Below are positions 14,301 to 27,700 of a stretch of 64,000 nt of DNA, one piece after another. The notes under the pieces were generated by a model. That model searched no databases and was not told the DNA's origin. It saw only the letters and a list, made by a program, of their open reading frames with translations. Every line of letters begins with the position of its first letter. Within the stretch, counting starts at the first letter, position 1. The position numbers were made by a program, and so were the translations under genes. The DNA comes from Myxocyprinus asiaticus. Its lineage: Eukaryota; Chordata; Actinopteri; Cypriniformes; Catostomidae. The DNA is taken from contig NC_059374.1 in the NCBI RefSeq assembly GCF_019703515.2, positions 21,074,595-21,138,594 of the forward strand. The letters run 5' to 3'.

Positions 14301-15701
14301 GCCCATTTTAAGCCTCTTAAAGGAACTGAATGGATTCCCCCGCACATACGTATGTACCCCCAGTTACCTCAGACAGAAGTACCAAATAACAACCAGACCT
14401 CCTATCTAGTAAATCTTTTCTGATGAGATGATATCTTTAAAGTGTGTAATGTCTGTGCCACTAGCATCACCAAACAGAAACAGAAAAATTTCAACTTTAA
14501 TCTGTTCAACAAATATTTTTCATAAATATTTTAAAGTGGCTATATTCTACAGTATACTTTGGAGCATTTTAGTTTTTCAAGCATAATTATGTTAGTCAAG
14601 ATTTCTTACACCAAAAACAGTCATAAATTAGTTAGATGATCATTATCAACCCTCTCTCTGGCCATTAAAATGGCTGTTTTTGCCAATGTACTTTTAAGAC
14701 TTCTTTGTGTAAATTAATTATTGAATAAATGCAATTTATAGGTGTTCCTACGTAGATGTGGGCATCCATATGTTAATGTGCTTATGGTTGTGACATCATA
14801 TTCATTTCTGAATGACAAGTTTTTGCCAGGAAGCTTTGCATTGTGAATATTAGTAGATTCATAGTACATCAAACCCTTTCCATTCAAAAGAGCAATTTTT
14901 TATATGTCCTCTTTAATATTTGAAGTCCCTCAGAACACTGAGTTTGTCCATGCTGTTGTGAAATTAAGAATCTGTGCTCTGTCATAGATGCTGCTTTTCC
15001 CTGGCCAACCTCCTTCCCAGTCAGGTCGTTATTCAGTGTCCATGAGCGGAGACCTGTCCATCTCTGATGTTCACTCTGAGGACTCAGGCTACTATGTCTG
15101 CCAGGCAATCAGTGTGGCAGGAAGTGTCCTCACCAAGGCTCTGCTGCAAGTGGAAACTGGTGAGTGCCAGGGATTACTGTTTATCCCACCCAGCAAATGG
15201 TGTCTCTGGAGATGATTGTGAAGAAAACCCCTAGTATTAACAGACTGCCAAAGTGTGCACAGACACGCGCACACACACACACACACACACACGCATGCAC
15301 GCATGCACACTATACACACACAGCTCTTCATTTTGATGTGCATTCCTTAAACCATGAAGCCAGTTTTTAATTAGTGTTGTTTGCTAAGTAAAGCAGCATT
15401 ATTACTATTGCTCATACTTAGGGATAGTGAATTTTAAACTTTGATATGTAACTCATCACACCATTTGTGCTATGATACCTCAAATTATGCAGATTTTTGA
15501 GGAAACATTTACTTTTACTGTTCCAAGTGAATGGATTTACGATTTTCACTTGGCTACGGTAAAATAGGTGAAAAAATCCCTTAGATTTACATTAAACGAG
15601 GGATCCAAACCATATTTAGGATCTTCATTATCATAAAAACTTGGGGGTTGGCTTTTTTAACCTGGGTCAGTAAAGTAAGTAGCATGTATATATACTGTGT
15701 G

Positions 15702-15764
<63 letters not shown>

Positions 15765-18700
15765 CCTTAGCAACCTCATAGCAATGCCCTGGAAACCACC
15801 CAGAACACCCTAGCAGCACCATAGCAACAACCCAGAACAGCCCAGCAATGCCCTGGCAACAGCAATGCACAAACATCCACGAAGAACACCTTAGCAACCT
15901 TAAAGATATGCATTGGAAACCACCCAGAACACCGTAGAAATGCCCTAGGAACAATGTGGAACATCTAAGAAGCCCCAAAGCAATGTGCTAATAACCACTC
16001 AGAACACCCTTGCAACCAAATAGCAAGCATCTCGCTAATAACCACTAAAAACACCTTAGCATCCACAAAGCAATGCCCTGGCAACCACCTAGAACACCCA
16101 AGCAATGCCCTAGTAACCACCCAGAACACCCTAGCAATGTCCTTGGAACCACCAAAAACACCCTAGCATCCACATAGCAACGCACTAACAACCACTCAGA
16201 AAACCTTAACAACTTTTTAGCAACACACTGGCAACCACCCAGAACACCCTAGCAATGTCCTAGGAACCACCTGGAACACCTAAGAAGATGCATAGCAACG
16301 TGCTAATAACCAATCAGGACACAATAGCAACTGTATAGCAATGCCCTGGCAACCTCCCAAAACACCCTAGAAACCACATAGCAATGCAATAACAGACATT
16401 TGGAACACCATAGCAACTGCATATCAATGTCCTTGGAACCACCCAGAACACCCTTGCAACCAAATAGCAAGCATCTCACAATAAACCACTCAAAACATCT
16501 TAGCATCCACAAAACAATGCCCTGGCAACCACCAGGACCACCCTAGCAATGCCCTAGCAACCACACAGAAAACCCTAGCAACCAAATAGCAAACATTTCG
16601 CTAACAACCACTCAAAACACCTTAGCATCCACAAAACAATGTCCTGGCAAACATTCACAACATGCTAGCACTGCCCTGGCAACCATCAGGACCACGCTAG
16701 CAATGCCCTAGCAACCACTCAGAACACCCTTGCAACCAAATAGCAGGCATCTCGCTAACAACCACTCAAAACACCTTAGCATCCACAAAGCAATGCCCTG
16801 GCAACCACCAGAAACACCCTAGCAACGCCCTAGCAACCACACAGAACACCCTTGCAACCAAATAGCAAGCATCTTGCTAACAACCACTCAAAACACCTTA
16901 GCATCCACAAAGCAATGCCCTGGCAACCACCCAGAACACCCAAGCAACACCCTAGTGTCAGGGTTGTATGTATTGTGTTCCATGCCATGTTTGTTCCTGT
17001 TTCCTTGTCATGTGATCTTGTCATGTGGTCCCCTGGTCATGTGATTTCATGTTTCCCTCCATGTTCATGTGTCTTGTTTTCATTGGTTTATTGTCTAGTT
17101 ACCTTGTTATCAGTTCTGTCTTGTCATTGGTTATCATTGTCATGTTTCTCCCTTGTCCATGTATTTAAGCCTCATGTTTGCCATTGTCCATTGTCAGGTA
17201 TTGTTTGTGTAATGTTGTGTTATTGTTTATGCCAAGTTCAAAGTCAAGTCAAGTCAAGTCAAGTCAAGTCAAGTCAAGTCAAGTCAAGTCAAGTCAAGTC
17301 AAGTCAAGTCAAGTCATGTCCATGTTTATGTTTTGTTCAAGTCAAATTTAGTCAAGTTCATGTTTTTGTTTTGTTCACATTTGGAGTTATTTTTTTTGGA
17401 TATCACGTTTGTAAATAAAACTGCACTTGGGTTCATCACACATCATCATCTCTTCGACTACGTTACACCTCGCAAACCACCCAGAAGACCCTAGCAACTC
17501 ACCCAGAACAGCCTTGCAACCAAATAGCAAGCATCTCACTAAAAACCACTCAAAACACCTTAGTATCCACAAAGCAATGCCCTGGCAACCACCCAGAACA
17601 CCCTAGCAATGCCCTAGCAACCATTCAGAACACCCTTACAACCAAATAGCAAGCAACTCACTAAAAAACACTCAAAACACCTTAGCATCCGCAAAACAAT
17701 GCCTTGGCAACCAATCACAACACACTAGCAATGTGTTAGCAACCACCCAGGACACCCTAGCAACCTCATAGCAATGTACTAACATCCACTCAGAAAACCT
17801 TAGAAACCTCAAAGCAACGTACTGGCAACCACCCATAACACCCTCACAATGCCCTAGGAACCACCTGGAACACCCTAAAAACCGCATAGCAACGTACTAA
17901 CAACCACTCAGAACACCATAGCAACTGCATAGCAATGCCCTGGTAACCACTCAGAACACCCAAGCAACTGCATAGCAATGCATTTACAACCATTTAGAAC
18001 ACCTTAGCAATGCCCTGGCAACCACCCACAACACACCAGCATTGTGGCTGTGAGCTTTGCATGGGCAAGCACTCACATTTCTTAAAACTCTAGTCATACA
18101 GAATAAAGACACATCTGGAATAAAACTACAATTCGAGAATATCTCCATCTTTTGTACCGTTGTGTTCTCAAAGTGTGATTGACTCTGACTGCCAGTTATA
18201 CTTCCATGGCTGTATAAATAAGTCAGGCTGCTCCTAGAATGCCAGAGGCACTGTTAGACAACTGGACAGATGCAAAAACACTCCTCACAAACACACTCTG
18301 CTGTTTATCCTCCAGGCCCATCAGATCACGTCCCTCCTATTATCCGACAGGGCCCAGCCAACCAGACGCTCACTTTAGGCTCCAGCACCCTGCTTCAGTG
18401 CCATGTGATGGGCAGCCCATTCCCCAGCGTCAGGTGGGAGAAGGACGGGCAAAGCGTTCTGGCCGATGACAACCACATAAGACTAATGGAAAATGGCACT
18501 TTACACATCAATGCCTTGAAGGTATTTGACAGATGCTTCAAACAAAGATGTGGTTTGTTTGCTTTGATTAGGGCTCTGAAATGCGAAAGCTCACTAGACA
18601 GAGCTCTCGGAAAACATTTCAAACTGAGTGAGACATCCACAAGCACACCTGAAGTAATGGTCTTCGCTGGAGCGTTTCATATCACATGACTTACTCAAGG

Positions 18701-21700
18701 CAGAGTTTCCATCAGTGCATTCAAAAAACATTTAGCTGTATAATGCTCATAAATCAATAGCCAACAGAAATTATTGCTCAAAAAAGCTCTGAGTTTTGCC
18801 GTGAGTTTAGTTTAAATGTAATTACACTCACAAACTTCCACAAAGTTCCTGTGATTAAGTGGTAGTGACGCTAATCTGCAGTTTCCTTCCAAGATTTAAA
18901 GAGTAAGATTTGTTTTAATTGATTGTGCATGTGAAAGACTAACTACCTTTGGTTTGGATTTTAATTAGAAGATCTTGCAAACTCCCTTCATTCATCAAAT
19001 TGGTTCTGTAGAAAAAATAGCTCAAGGTCTGGGTGTAATACATCAGAAACCCCAGCCATGTCATGATATAGTATTTGACATTGTAGAAATATTAGCTTAT
19101 CAAATGAAAATATAGATAGGAATGAAACATGTAATTTGCCAGCACAACTCTTTGGAGCTCTCCTGAATATTAAAGCAGCATATGACCACTCCATGTATTT
19201 TAATGGCAGTTTTTAAGTGCAAAAACCTGAATTTTACTCACTAACGTCCCATAATCCAGTTTAACCAGCTGCTAAATGCACTTAAATTGCGGTGTGCTGT
19301 GAGTATTTAAATTATTACAAATGATTGCTATACTTTGTAGTATTAACACGCCTTCTTTCTATGTAAATTAGGTTTATTATTATAGATTGCAGCTTATTCA
19401 CAACACTGTTCTCTTTGGATACTGAAATTAACATTGCATCTTTAGCACCCAGTATGCCAGATCGCATTAGTTTACTGCATCATCCACCACCTAGCACTCA
19501 GAACTGACCCGCAAGATTGGGAAAGTTTTTTGGGTGTTTTAGCCGTTACCTGATTTGCATTATTTCTTAAGTGAATCAGGTGCTAAAACAATTCAGACAG
19601 GCAGTGCAAATAACAACTTTAATGGGTGCAATTAATTCATAGTTCAAGCCATATGAAAGATACAGCTATGTAATACACAGATTTTATTTGCTTAAGATTC
19701 AAAAATATTCTGATAGAATGAATGCCATCTGTGGTACATGGTCTGTATATCTTAAATGAGACATTTGACAGACTGCACGTCTGTTAGAATAGAATGCAGA
19801 ATACAAAACAGGCGTTCAGAATGTCAAAAGTGATTTTTAGAGGAGTTTCATCAGTCACAGCCTCTAACTATCTCAAACAAACTCGATTGACTGATCAGCT
19901 GAAACAATGCATTTCATCCACCCCATTTGGAGAGCAGGGGGAATGAATGAAGTACTTCAGAGACATTGCATGCTCGCAATTATCTTTGTCGTCTTTCAGA
20001 TGAAGAGAGAGATGATTTTGTCTTCTATGTTGCTAGGAGACAGACTCAGGGACGTACACCTGTATCGCATCCAGTTCCACTGGTGAGACGAGTTGGAGTG
20101 GGACCGTGACAGTGAAAGGTAGCGTACAAGCATTCTTTTCTGTAACAGAGCTCTGTATGACACTTTGAAAAGGGTGACACTTAAAGAAAAACGTTGTACT
20201 GATGATTGCAATGTGCAGTCAAACGTCCTTGGTACAGGTATGCACCCTTGAGGGAATAGTACTGCAGATGGATTTGACTTTCTTTCTTGTGTTTAGCAAC
20301 TGGAACGTCCTCTCTCCTGAGGGCCTCCCAGTCCTTGCAGCTGCCTGGTCCTCCTCAGAAGCCCGTTGTGACAGATGTGACCTCAAGCAGTGTCACTCTC
20401 ACTTGGCAGCCCAATCCGCATGAGGGTGGAGCCGCTGTCACTTCCTACATCATCGAGGCTTTCAGGTTTATATAATTCTATTACCATTAACATAACACTA
20501 TAACCCATATGACTTTCTTTCTTACACGGAATGTTAATGACCGATAGCCTCAGTTGCCATTCACTTTCATTGCATCTTTTTCCATACAATAAAAGGCAAT
20601 GGTGACTGTGAGTGAACATTCTGCCTTGTGGTTTCCATGGAAGAAAGAAAGTCATATGGGCTTGGAACTACGTGAGGGTGATTTAATGACAGAATTTCTA
20701 AATTGGCCCTTTGAGGTAGGATTAATCTTCTAGGTGGAGGAACTTCTGTTAATGCATTGCTTATATAATTCCTGTGGTTGGATTTTATTGTATTCAATCC
20801 TTTTCCGGTATTGTTGTGTGTATCAGGTGAAATTACAGGGTTTATCTGCTTTACGTAGTCATGACATGAGCTGAAATATTTGCTATATATTATCACTCTG
20901 GTCTCATGTTAACACATATAATGTTTAGGTCTTGTTGCTACGGAATACTTTTGAAACAGTGTGTATTATAATGTTTATTCGCATTGCTCCATAGACTTCT
21001 ATTGTAATTACTCTACACTCAAGGATGAGTTGATTCTCTGTAATAATAAACAGCATGTATCAGATCGACAGTGTGTCGAACTTGCATTTGTACAAATGAA
21101 CTTGTATTGAACACAGAACATTCCTGCAGTATTAGCCTCATGCGACCCCATGTCCACATACATGGGCGTTGTATTGGCTTCGCTATATGTAACCCATAAT
21201 TTAAATTAATTTAAACCAATCTTAGTTCAGGACACTCTGGGCTGTTAGTAAAGGGTTAAAATTTCGACGCATGGAGTCATGTGACAAACCAACAAGGCGC
21301 TGATCACAGCAGAGTTTGACTTTGGGAGAAACGGCAACAAAACTACATCTGGTAAGAAACCTAATGAAGTGTTTACATTGAAATCTGTTTGTGTCAAAAG
21401 ATTAGAGTCTCTAGTTTCATCCGACATGGCATTTTTAAAATTTGAGCGATTTATCATGAAACGCCACACAGATAAACACAATGTTTTCATCCTGTAATGT
21501 GTACAACAGCACAAGGTTTTCATTAGAAATCTTATATTTACTGTGCATTTTCACTTTGAAAAAAATTCTTTCAGAGGATTTATGTGGAGTTAGGATGAAA
21601 ATAAGGTGCAATTTTCACACAATCAGCACACTGGAGGTTAAGTAATTCACTAAATAGGGAGCAAGGGAGCATTCTATAGCTTTCCTATGCAGCTAAGTGC

Positions 21701-24700
21701 ATTCAACCCTAAAATCCGACCAAAAGTTCATTTTCATTCTGCAGATAATGTTTTGACCACTCAACATGTTTGGCAGACATGGGACAATGGCAATCAGTAT
21801 AGATTCAGAATTTATAATGTTTAATTTTATTTTAACATGGTTGGCAGTGATTGGATGATGCTGGCTTGACAGTGCAAAGAGAAAACAAGATTTAGTTGCC
21901 AAAGTAGAAAAAAACATTGTAACATAAAAGTCAAATCAAGTACAAAAAAATAAATAAATAAATTGTATAGGTTTTTTATTTGTGCTTTTCCAAACACATT
22001 GTTCCAAAGCAGCTTTACAGATGTCTGTAATGTCTGTAATGTCTCAAAAACATGAATAACCAACACTCCACAATTGGATTAAAAAAAAATCTGACTTTCT
22101 ATAGCTTGGTATTATTTAAAATTTCACAATTTAGTACCGCTTTACCCATACAAGGGCATACATTTTTAGTAAAACTATTTGCTCATAGGAAATTTCTTTA
22201 TTTTTTTGTATGTTTATTAGGTGCTACTAGTTACAAATCAAAAACGGAAATGGAAATTGCACACAGCAGTCACACCCGGGTCTCAGGAATTTAATGTACA
22301 TCAATGCAAACTGTACACTATACAGTACCTCATGTTCGGAAATGCATTCAGTCAGTTCCTGTGTTTATTTAAAACATGCTTCACTGCTGCATATGAAAAA
22401 GAAATATAAGGTTTGTACACCCTCTCCAGTGGCCTGATGGGTGAAGCGATTGTCAGCCGTTCTCATTATAGTGATGGTTTTGGTGCGAACATCATTTAGA
22501 GTGTCAGAGTGGATGGAAGTTTATGGTAAAGTGAGAGCAAAGCCCTGCTCTCTTCCAGGCTCAGCTGCTCCCTGGGGTTGCAGTTAGAATTCAGCAGAAC
22601 CTGTCCCTCTGGGCTCTGTGGAGGTCAGATGAACAGAAGGCTCTATTATTGTCCCGCCAAGAGAGCAGCAGGGAGGTTGATGCAGGGAGGCTGAGAGTAC
22701 AGGCCAAGTCATTATTTAGCTCTGCTCTGACACCTTGTTAAGGAGACGTTTAGATTTATAGTGCAGCCCACTCTGTTGAGAGGTCACGGTCATGTGCACT
22801 GTCCGAGAAGTCAAATCGCCAAACCTTATGGGCTCAGGGTGCATGTTGACTGAGCATTGGCCAGATCCATTGTCCTTCACGCTCTGTTCTGTGCTTATTG
22901 TTTCTCATTAACAAAGACCAGTGTGTCCAATTCAGCATGCCAGTTGAGCTGTTTTTAAATAGAAGTGAGAAGGAATAATTCACCCAAAAATTAAACTTAT
23001 TCACCCCCATGTTGTTCCAAACCTCTATGACTCTATTCCTTGGAATACGAAAGGAGATGTTAGGCAGAATAATCACCTCGATTACCATAAACTTACATTG
23101 TATGAAAAAAATTAAGTGTAATTAAAAGGTGACTGAGCCTTACATACAGCCTAATACCTAATTTGCATGGTACCCTGAGGTACTGCAAAGAAAACCATGA
23201 AATTACCATGGTACCATTGTCAAAAAACAGTAATACAGCGCAATATTCGGGTCCTGGAAGTAAAAATCCCATTCATTTTCTCCATAGGTGAATATATTTT
23301 TTTATTTTTTATTTTGTTTTTTTTTTTTTATCCCATTTTCTCCCCAATTTTGGAATGCCCAATTCCCACTACTTACTAGGTCCTCGTGGTGGCGCGGTAA
23401 CTCACCTCAATCTGGGTGGCGGAGGACAAGTCTCAGATTTGCTCTAAATCAAAGTTTGTAAAGCTGTGATTCACCTCGGAGATGGTTGGTTTGGTTAATG
23501 GGTTAGAACTATTTTATGAAATCGATATGTAAAAAAAATAAATGAAACTGAGCTGGCTAAAAAGTGGACAGGCACTGTTGCACTCTATACAATGGTGCTA
23601 TTTGATTCTTATTTGTTAGTGCAACATTATATAAGATACCAATGTTCCATAAATAATTCAGTTTATTAATGATAATGATAATAAGCAATGCTATAGCATA
23701 TTAGTGTTACTGTAGGCTGCAACTTGATTCATGAATATAGAATTCAAATGGTGTTCATATCGGCTATTTTAAAGAGCCCATATTATGCTCATTTACTGGT
23801 TCATAATTTTATTTTGGGGGTCTACTAGAATAGGTTTACATGCTTTAATGTTCAAAAAAACACATTATTTTTCACATACTGTACATTGCTGCAGCATCTC
23901 TTTTCACCCTCTGTCTGAAACACTCTGTGTTAGCTCCTGTCTCTTTAAAGCCCCCCTTTCTGAAAAGCCCAGTCTGCCATGATTGGTCAACTGCTTAGAG
24001 CATGTGTCGGAAATGTAATGGCCCTTTCCATAACCAAAGTAGCCCTTACACGGGCATTATGCAAATGTGTTACATAGTGACATAGCTAAGTCACGGAAGT
24101 AATGGCTGGACTGCAAACCAGGCGTTTCAAGCAGATCAGGAGCAGTGTTTTCTGTGGGAGAGAGTAACTCCCTTTGGCATGAACTCTGTGCTTTGTAACT
24201 TTGCAGACCTTTTATATGCACAAACAGCTATATTACACACTAAAGGAAAGGTAAAATTCCAAAAAGGTCAGCACAAAGCAATGGCCTTTTTAATATTGCC
24301 CACCTAATCAGAGTGTTTAAAGATGGAAAAATCTGTTTTGTAAATTCCCAATAACATCAATAGTGTTCATTTTCTGTGTCATATTCCAGTCAGTCAGTGG
24401 GCAGCACATGGCAGACCGTAGCTGACCTTGTGAAGCAGGAGAGGCACACTGTGTCCGGGCTCTACCCCAATACTGTGTACCTGTTCATCATCCGAGCGGT
24501 TAACTCCTATGGCCTGAGTGACCCCAGCCCCATCTCAGAGCCTGTCCGAACACAAGGTGGCACAGTTTCTGGTACAGTGTGATGTATGAGATGGTTTGTG
24601 CACATCTGCATGACATTGTCTAAATACTGTATGTTTTCAGATGGCCCAGAGGATCAGGTAAAGGAACAGGGGCACATGCAGATGGATTTAGGAGGGGTCA

Positions 24701-27700
24701 AGGTGCATCTGCAGACACTAGAAGTCTTGAGCCCTACTAGTGTTCAGATAACATGGACTGTGAGTACATGATATGATTCACATGTAGATCAGTATTCAAA
24801 CAGTGTACTTTTTTTATATGCCAGGTTTAGTACAAAGTAGTTTTCAAATGCACAAACCAATGTTGCTTTTTCGGACTGGTCGGGATGCTCAAACAAACCG
24901 AGGAATGTTTTGATTGTGCCACAGAGCCATAGTATTACATAGTTGTTGTTTTTTTTTTGTTTTTTTGTGGCTTACTTATAGTTGTCTCTGCAGAGAAGAC
25001 AAATACTTTCTCCTATCCCATCTTAATATGCAGAGACAACTATATGTAAGCCATCTGTAGGTTGATTCCACTGAAAAATGTAAACACTGTGCTCTATAGC
25101 CTTATTAAAATATGCTTTGTTTAACTGAGCATCCTGACCAGCTAACATAGCAACTTTGGGTTAACCAATGCCATACATTTGAGGCAGGACTGTTTGTTTG
25201 TTGACCAAACTGTGTTTTTTAAAAACAATCATTATTTTTGCAATTCTGTTTTGTGATGCTAGTGGCACAGAAATTTCACACTTCAGCTTTAATTATATAG
25301 ATTTATTATATTGGTTATCATGACGGTTATCAGCCATAACATACAAATTATTATCAGCAATCAGTATCATTAGTAGTGTATGAAAGACAGTCTGCAGATA
25401 CTGTAATTCATTATATAATATGCATGTTTTGTTGTTTTTTTTTTCAGCTTGACTGGCACCCATGGTATATTCAAGGTTACAGGCTATATTTCAGGCCTGT
25501 GGGGGGCACTTGGATGGTCCAGGACATAAAAGCAGGTCCCCTGCACACTGCTGTCCTAACAGAGCTGCGCCAAGGAACAGAATACGAGCTCAAAATGAGA
25601 CCATATTACAATGAATTCCAGGGCATAGAGAGTGAAATCAAAGTGGTTCGCACTCCAGTTGAAGGCAAGACTTTCACTAATGCTTTTTTAGCTTGACTTT
25701 CATTTTATCCTCAAACTTCTACTGTAATGTTAATGTATTTTACATTTTCCCCATCATATTTTCTGCTTTTAGTGCTAAGTAGCCCTCCTCAGGGAGTCAG
25801 TGTGGTGCAGCTAAGTAACAGTTCAAGCTTGCGAGTGTCCTGGCAGCCTCCTCTCTCAGTACCAGACGAGCTCATACTAGAGTACAGGGTGAGAACTGTG
25901 ACGCCTTCAAGTAGAGACCATTTAAGTGGCCGTGGGAGGTAAAATGGTAACACTGAGGTCTGGTTCTGTGTGTCATACAGGTGTGGTGTGTGGGAAATGA
26001 GTCTCAGCAGGTGGTGAACAGGACCGTGGATGGGAATGTGCTGTGGGTGCTGCTGGATGGGCTGTTGCCCGAGTCAATGTATCGGGTGCAGGTTGCAGCA
26101 GTGACGGCTGCAGGTGTGGGCGTTCACAGCCTGCCTGTGTTCATCTTCCTGAGTGAGTACTGCCATGCCCTGCTGAAAGAGCCAGCTTTAGCTGGTAGAT
26201 TTGTTTTGGAACATAGTACCTGATTTCTAGCTGGTCCAAGCTAGTAGACTATCTTGGTCCAGCTAATGACCAGCTTGGTCTAGCTAACAGCCAACTTGGT
26301 CCAGCTAACAACCAGCTTGGTCTAGCTAACAGCCAACTTGGTCCAGCTAACAACCATCTTGAACCAGCTATTGACCAGCTTGGACCAACTAATGACCCCT
26401 TGGTCCAGCTAATAACCAGCCTGGACCAGTAAATTACCAGCTTGGACCAGCTAAAAACCAGTCTGAACCAGCTAATGACCACCTTATACCAGCTAATGGC
26501 CAGCTTGGATAGCTTGGTCTTGCTAACAACATGCTTGGACCAGCTAAAAAACTATTTGAACCAGCTAAAGACAAGCTAATGACTAGCTTTATACCTGCAA
26601 ATTACCAGCTTCAACCAGCTAACAACCAGATTTGAACAGCTATCAACCAGCTTCGACCAGCTGATGACCAGCTTTTAACAGTTAATGACCAGCTTATTTC
26701 AGCTAAAAACAAGCATTGATTAATGACCAGCTTTGACCAGCTAACAAATAGTTTGGACCAGCTAACAACCAGTCTGTACCAGCTAATGACCAGCTTTGTA
26801 CCAGCTAATGATAAGCTTGAATCAGCTAATTACCAGTTTGAATAAGCTAAATACCAGCTTTGACCAGCTAATGACCAGCTTGGACCAGCAAATGACAAGC
26901 TTTGTACCAGCTAATGACCAGCTTTAAACCTGCTAATTACCAGCTTCAACCAGCTAACAACCAGATTGGACCAGTTAACAACCAGCTACGGCCAGCTAAT
27001 GACCAGCTTGGAAGAGTTAATGACCAGCTTGTTCCAGCTAAAAGCCAGCATGGATTAATGACCAGCTTGGGCCAGCGAACAACCAGCTTGGTCCAGCTAA
27101 CAACCAGCTTGGTCCAGATAATGACCAGCTTGGACCAACTAATGACTCCATGGTTCAGGTAACAGCCAGCTTGGACCAGTAAATTACCAGCTTATACCAG
27201 CTAAAACCCAGTCTGAACCATTTAATGACCATCTCAGACCAGCTAATGTCCAGTTTAGATAGCTTGGTCAATCTAGCAACATGCTTAGACCAGCTAATGA
27301 CGAGCTTTTAACAGTTAACAACCAGCTTGGTCCAGCTAAAAACTAGCATTGATTATAGACCAGCTTGGACCAGCTAACAACCAGCATGGAGCAGCTAACA
27401 ACCAGTCTGTTCCACCTAATGACCAGCTTTGTACCAGCTAATGACAAGCTTGATCAGCTAATTACCAGCTTGAACAAGCTAAATACCAGCTTTGACCAGC
27501 TAATGACCAGCTTGGACCAGCTAAAAAACAGTTTGAACCAGCTAATGACAAGTTTTGTGCCAGCTAATGACCAGCTTTAAACCTGATAATTAACAGCTTC
27601 GACCAGCTAACAACCAGCTTAGACCAGCAAATGACCAGCTAACAACCAGTTTAGACCAGCAAATGACCATCTTGGAACGGTTATTGACCAGCTTGGTCCA

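Larger units (their letters stand above)
15762..18055. repeat. CCCTAGCAAC-type minisatellite, block 1
   Basis: More than 2 kb of degenerate short units built on ACCCTAGCAA, CAACCACCCAGAACACC and AGCAATGCCCTGG. A higher-order period of 122 bp is visible between the AAATAGCA landmarks at 16741 and 16863. It is interrupted by a solo LTR at 16956-17467. The same motif family fills the last robo3 intron. Open frames inside it are repeat artefacts. Confidence 0.92.

Noticed and set aside
26902..27580. Open frames reading DQLMTSL-like repeats
   Set aside because: They are translations of a minisatellite whose unit length is close to 21 bp. There is no splice logic and no domain.
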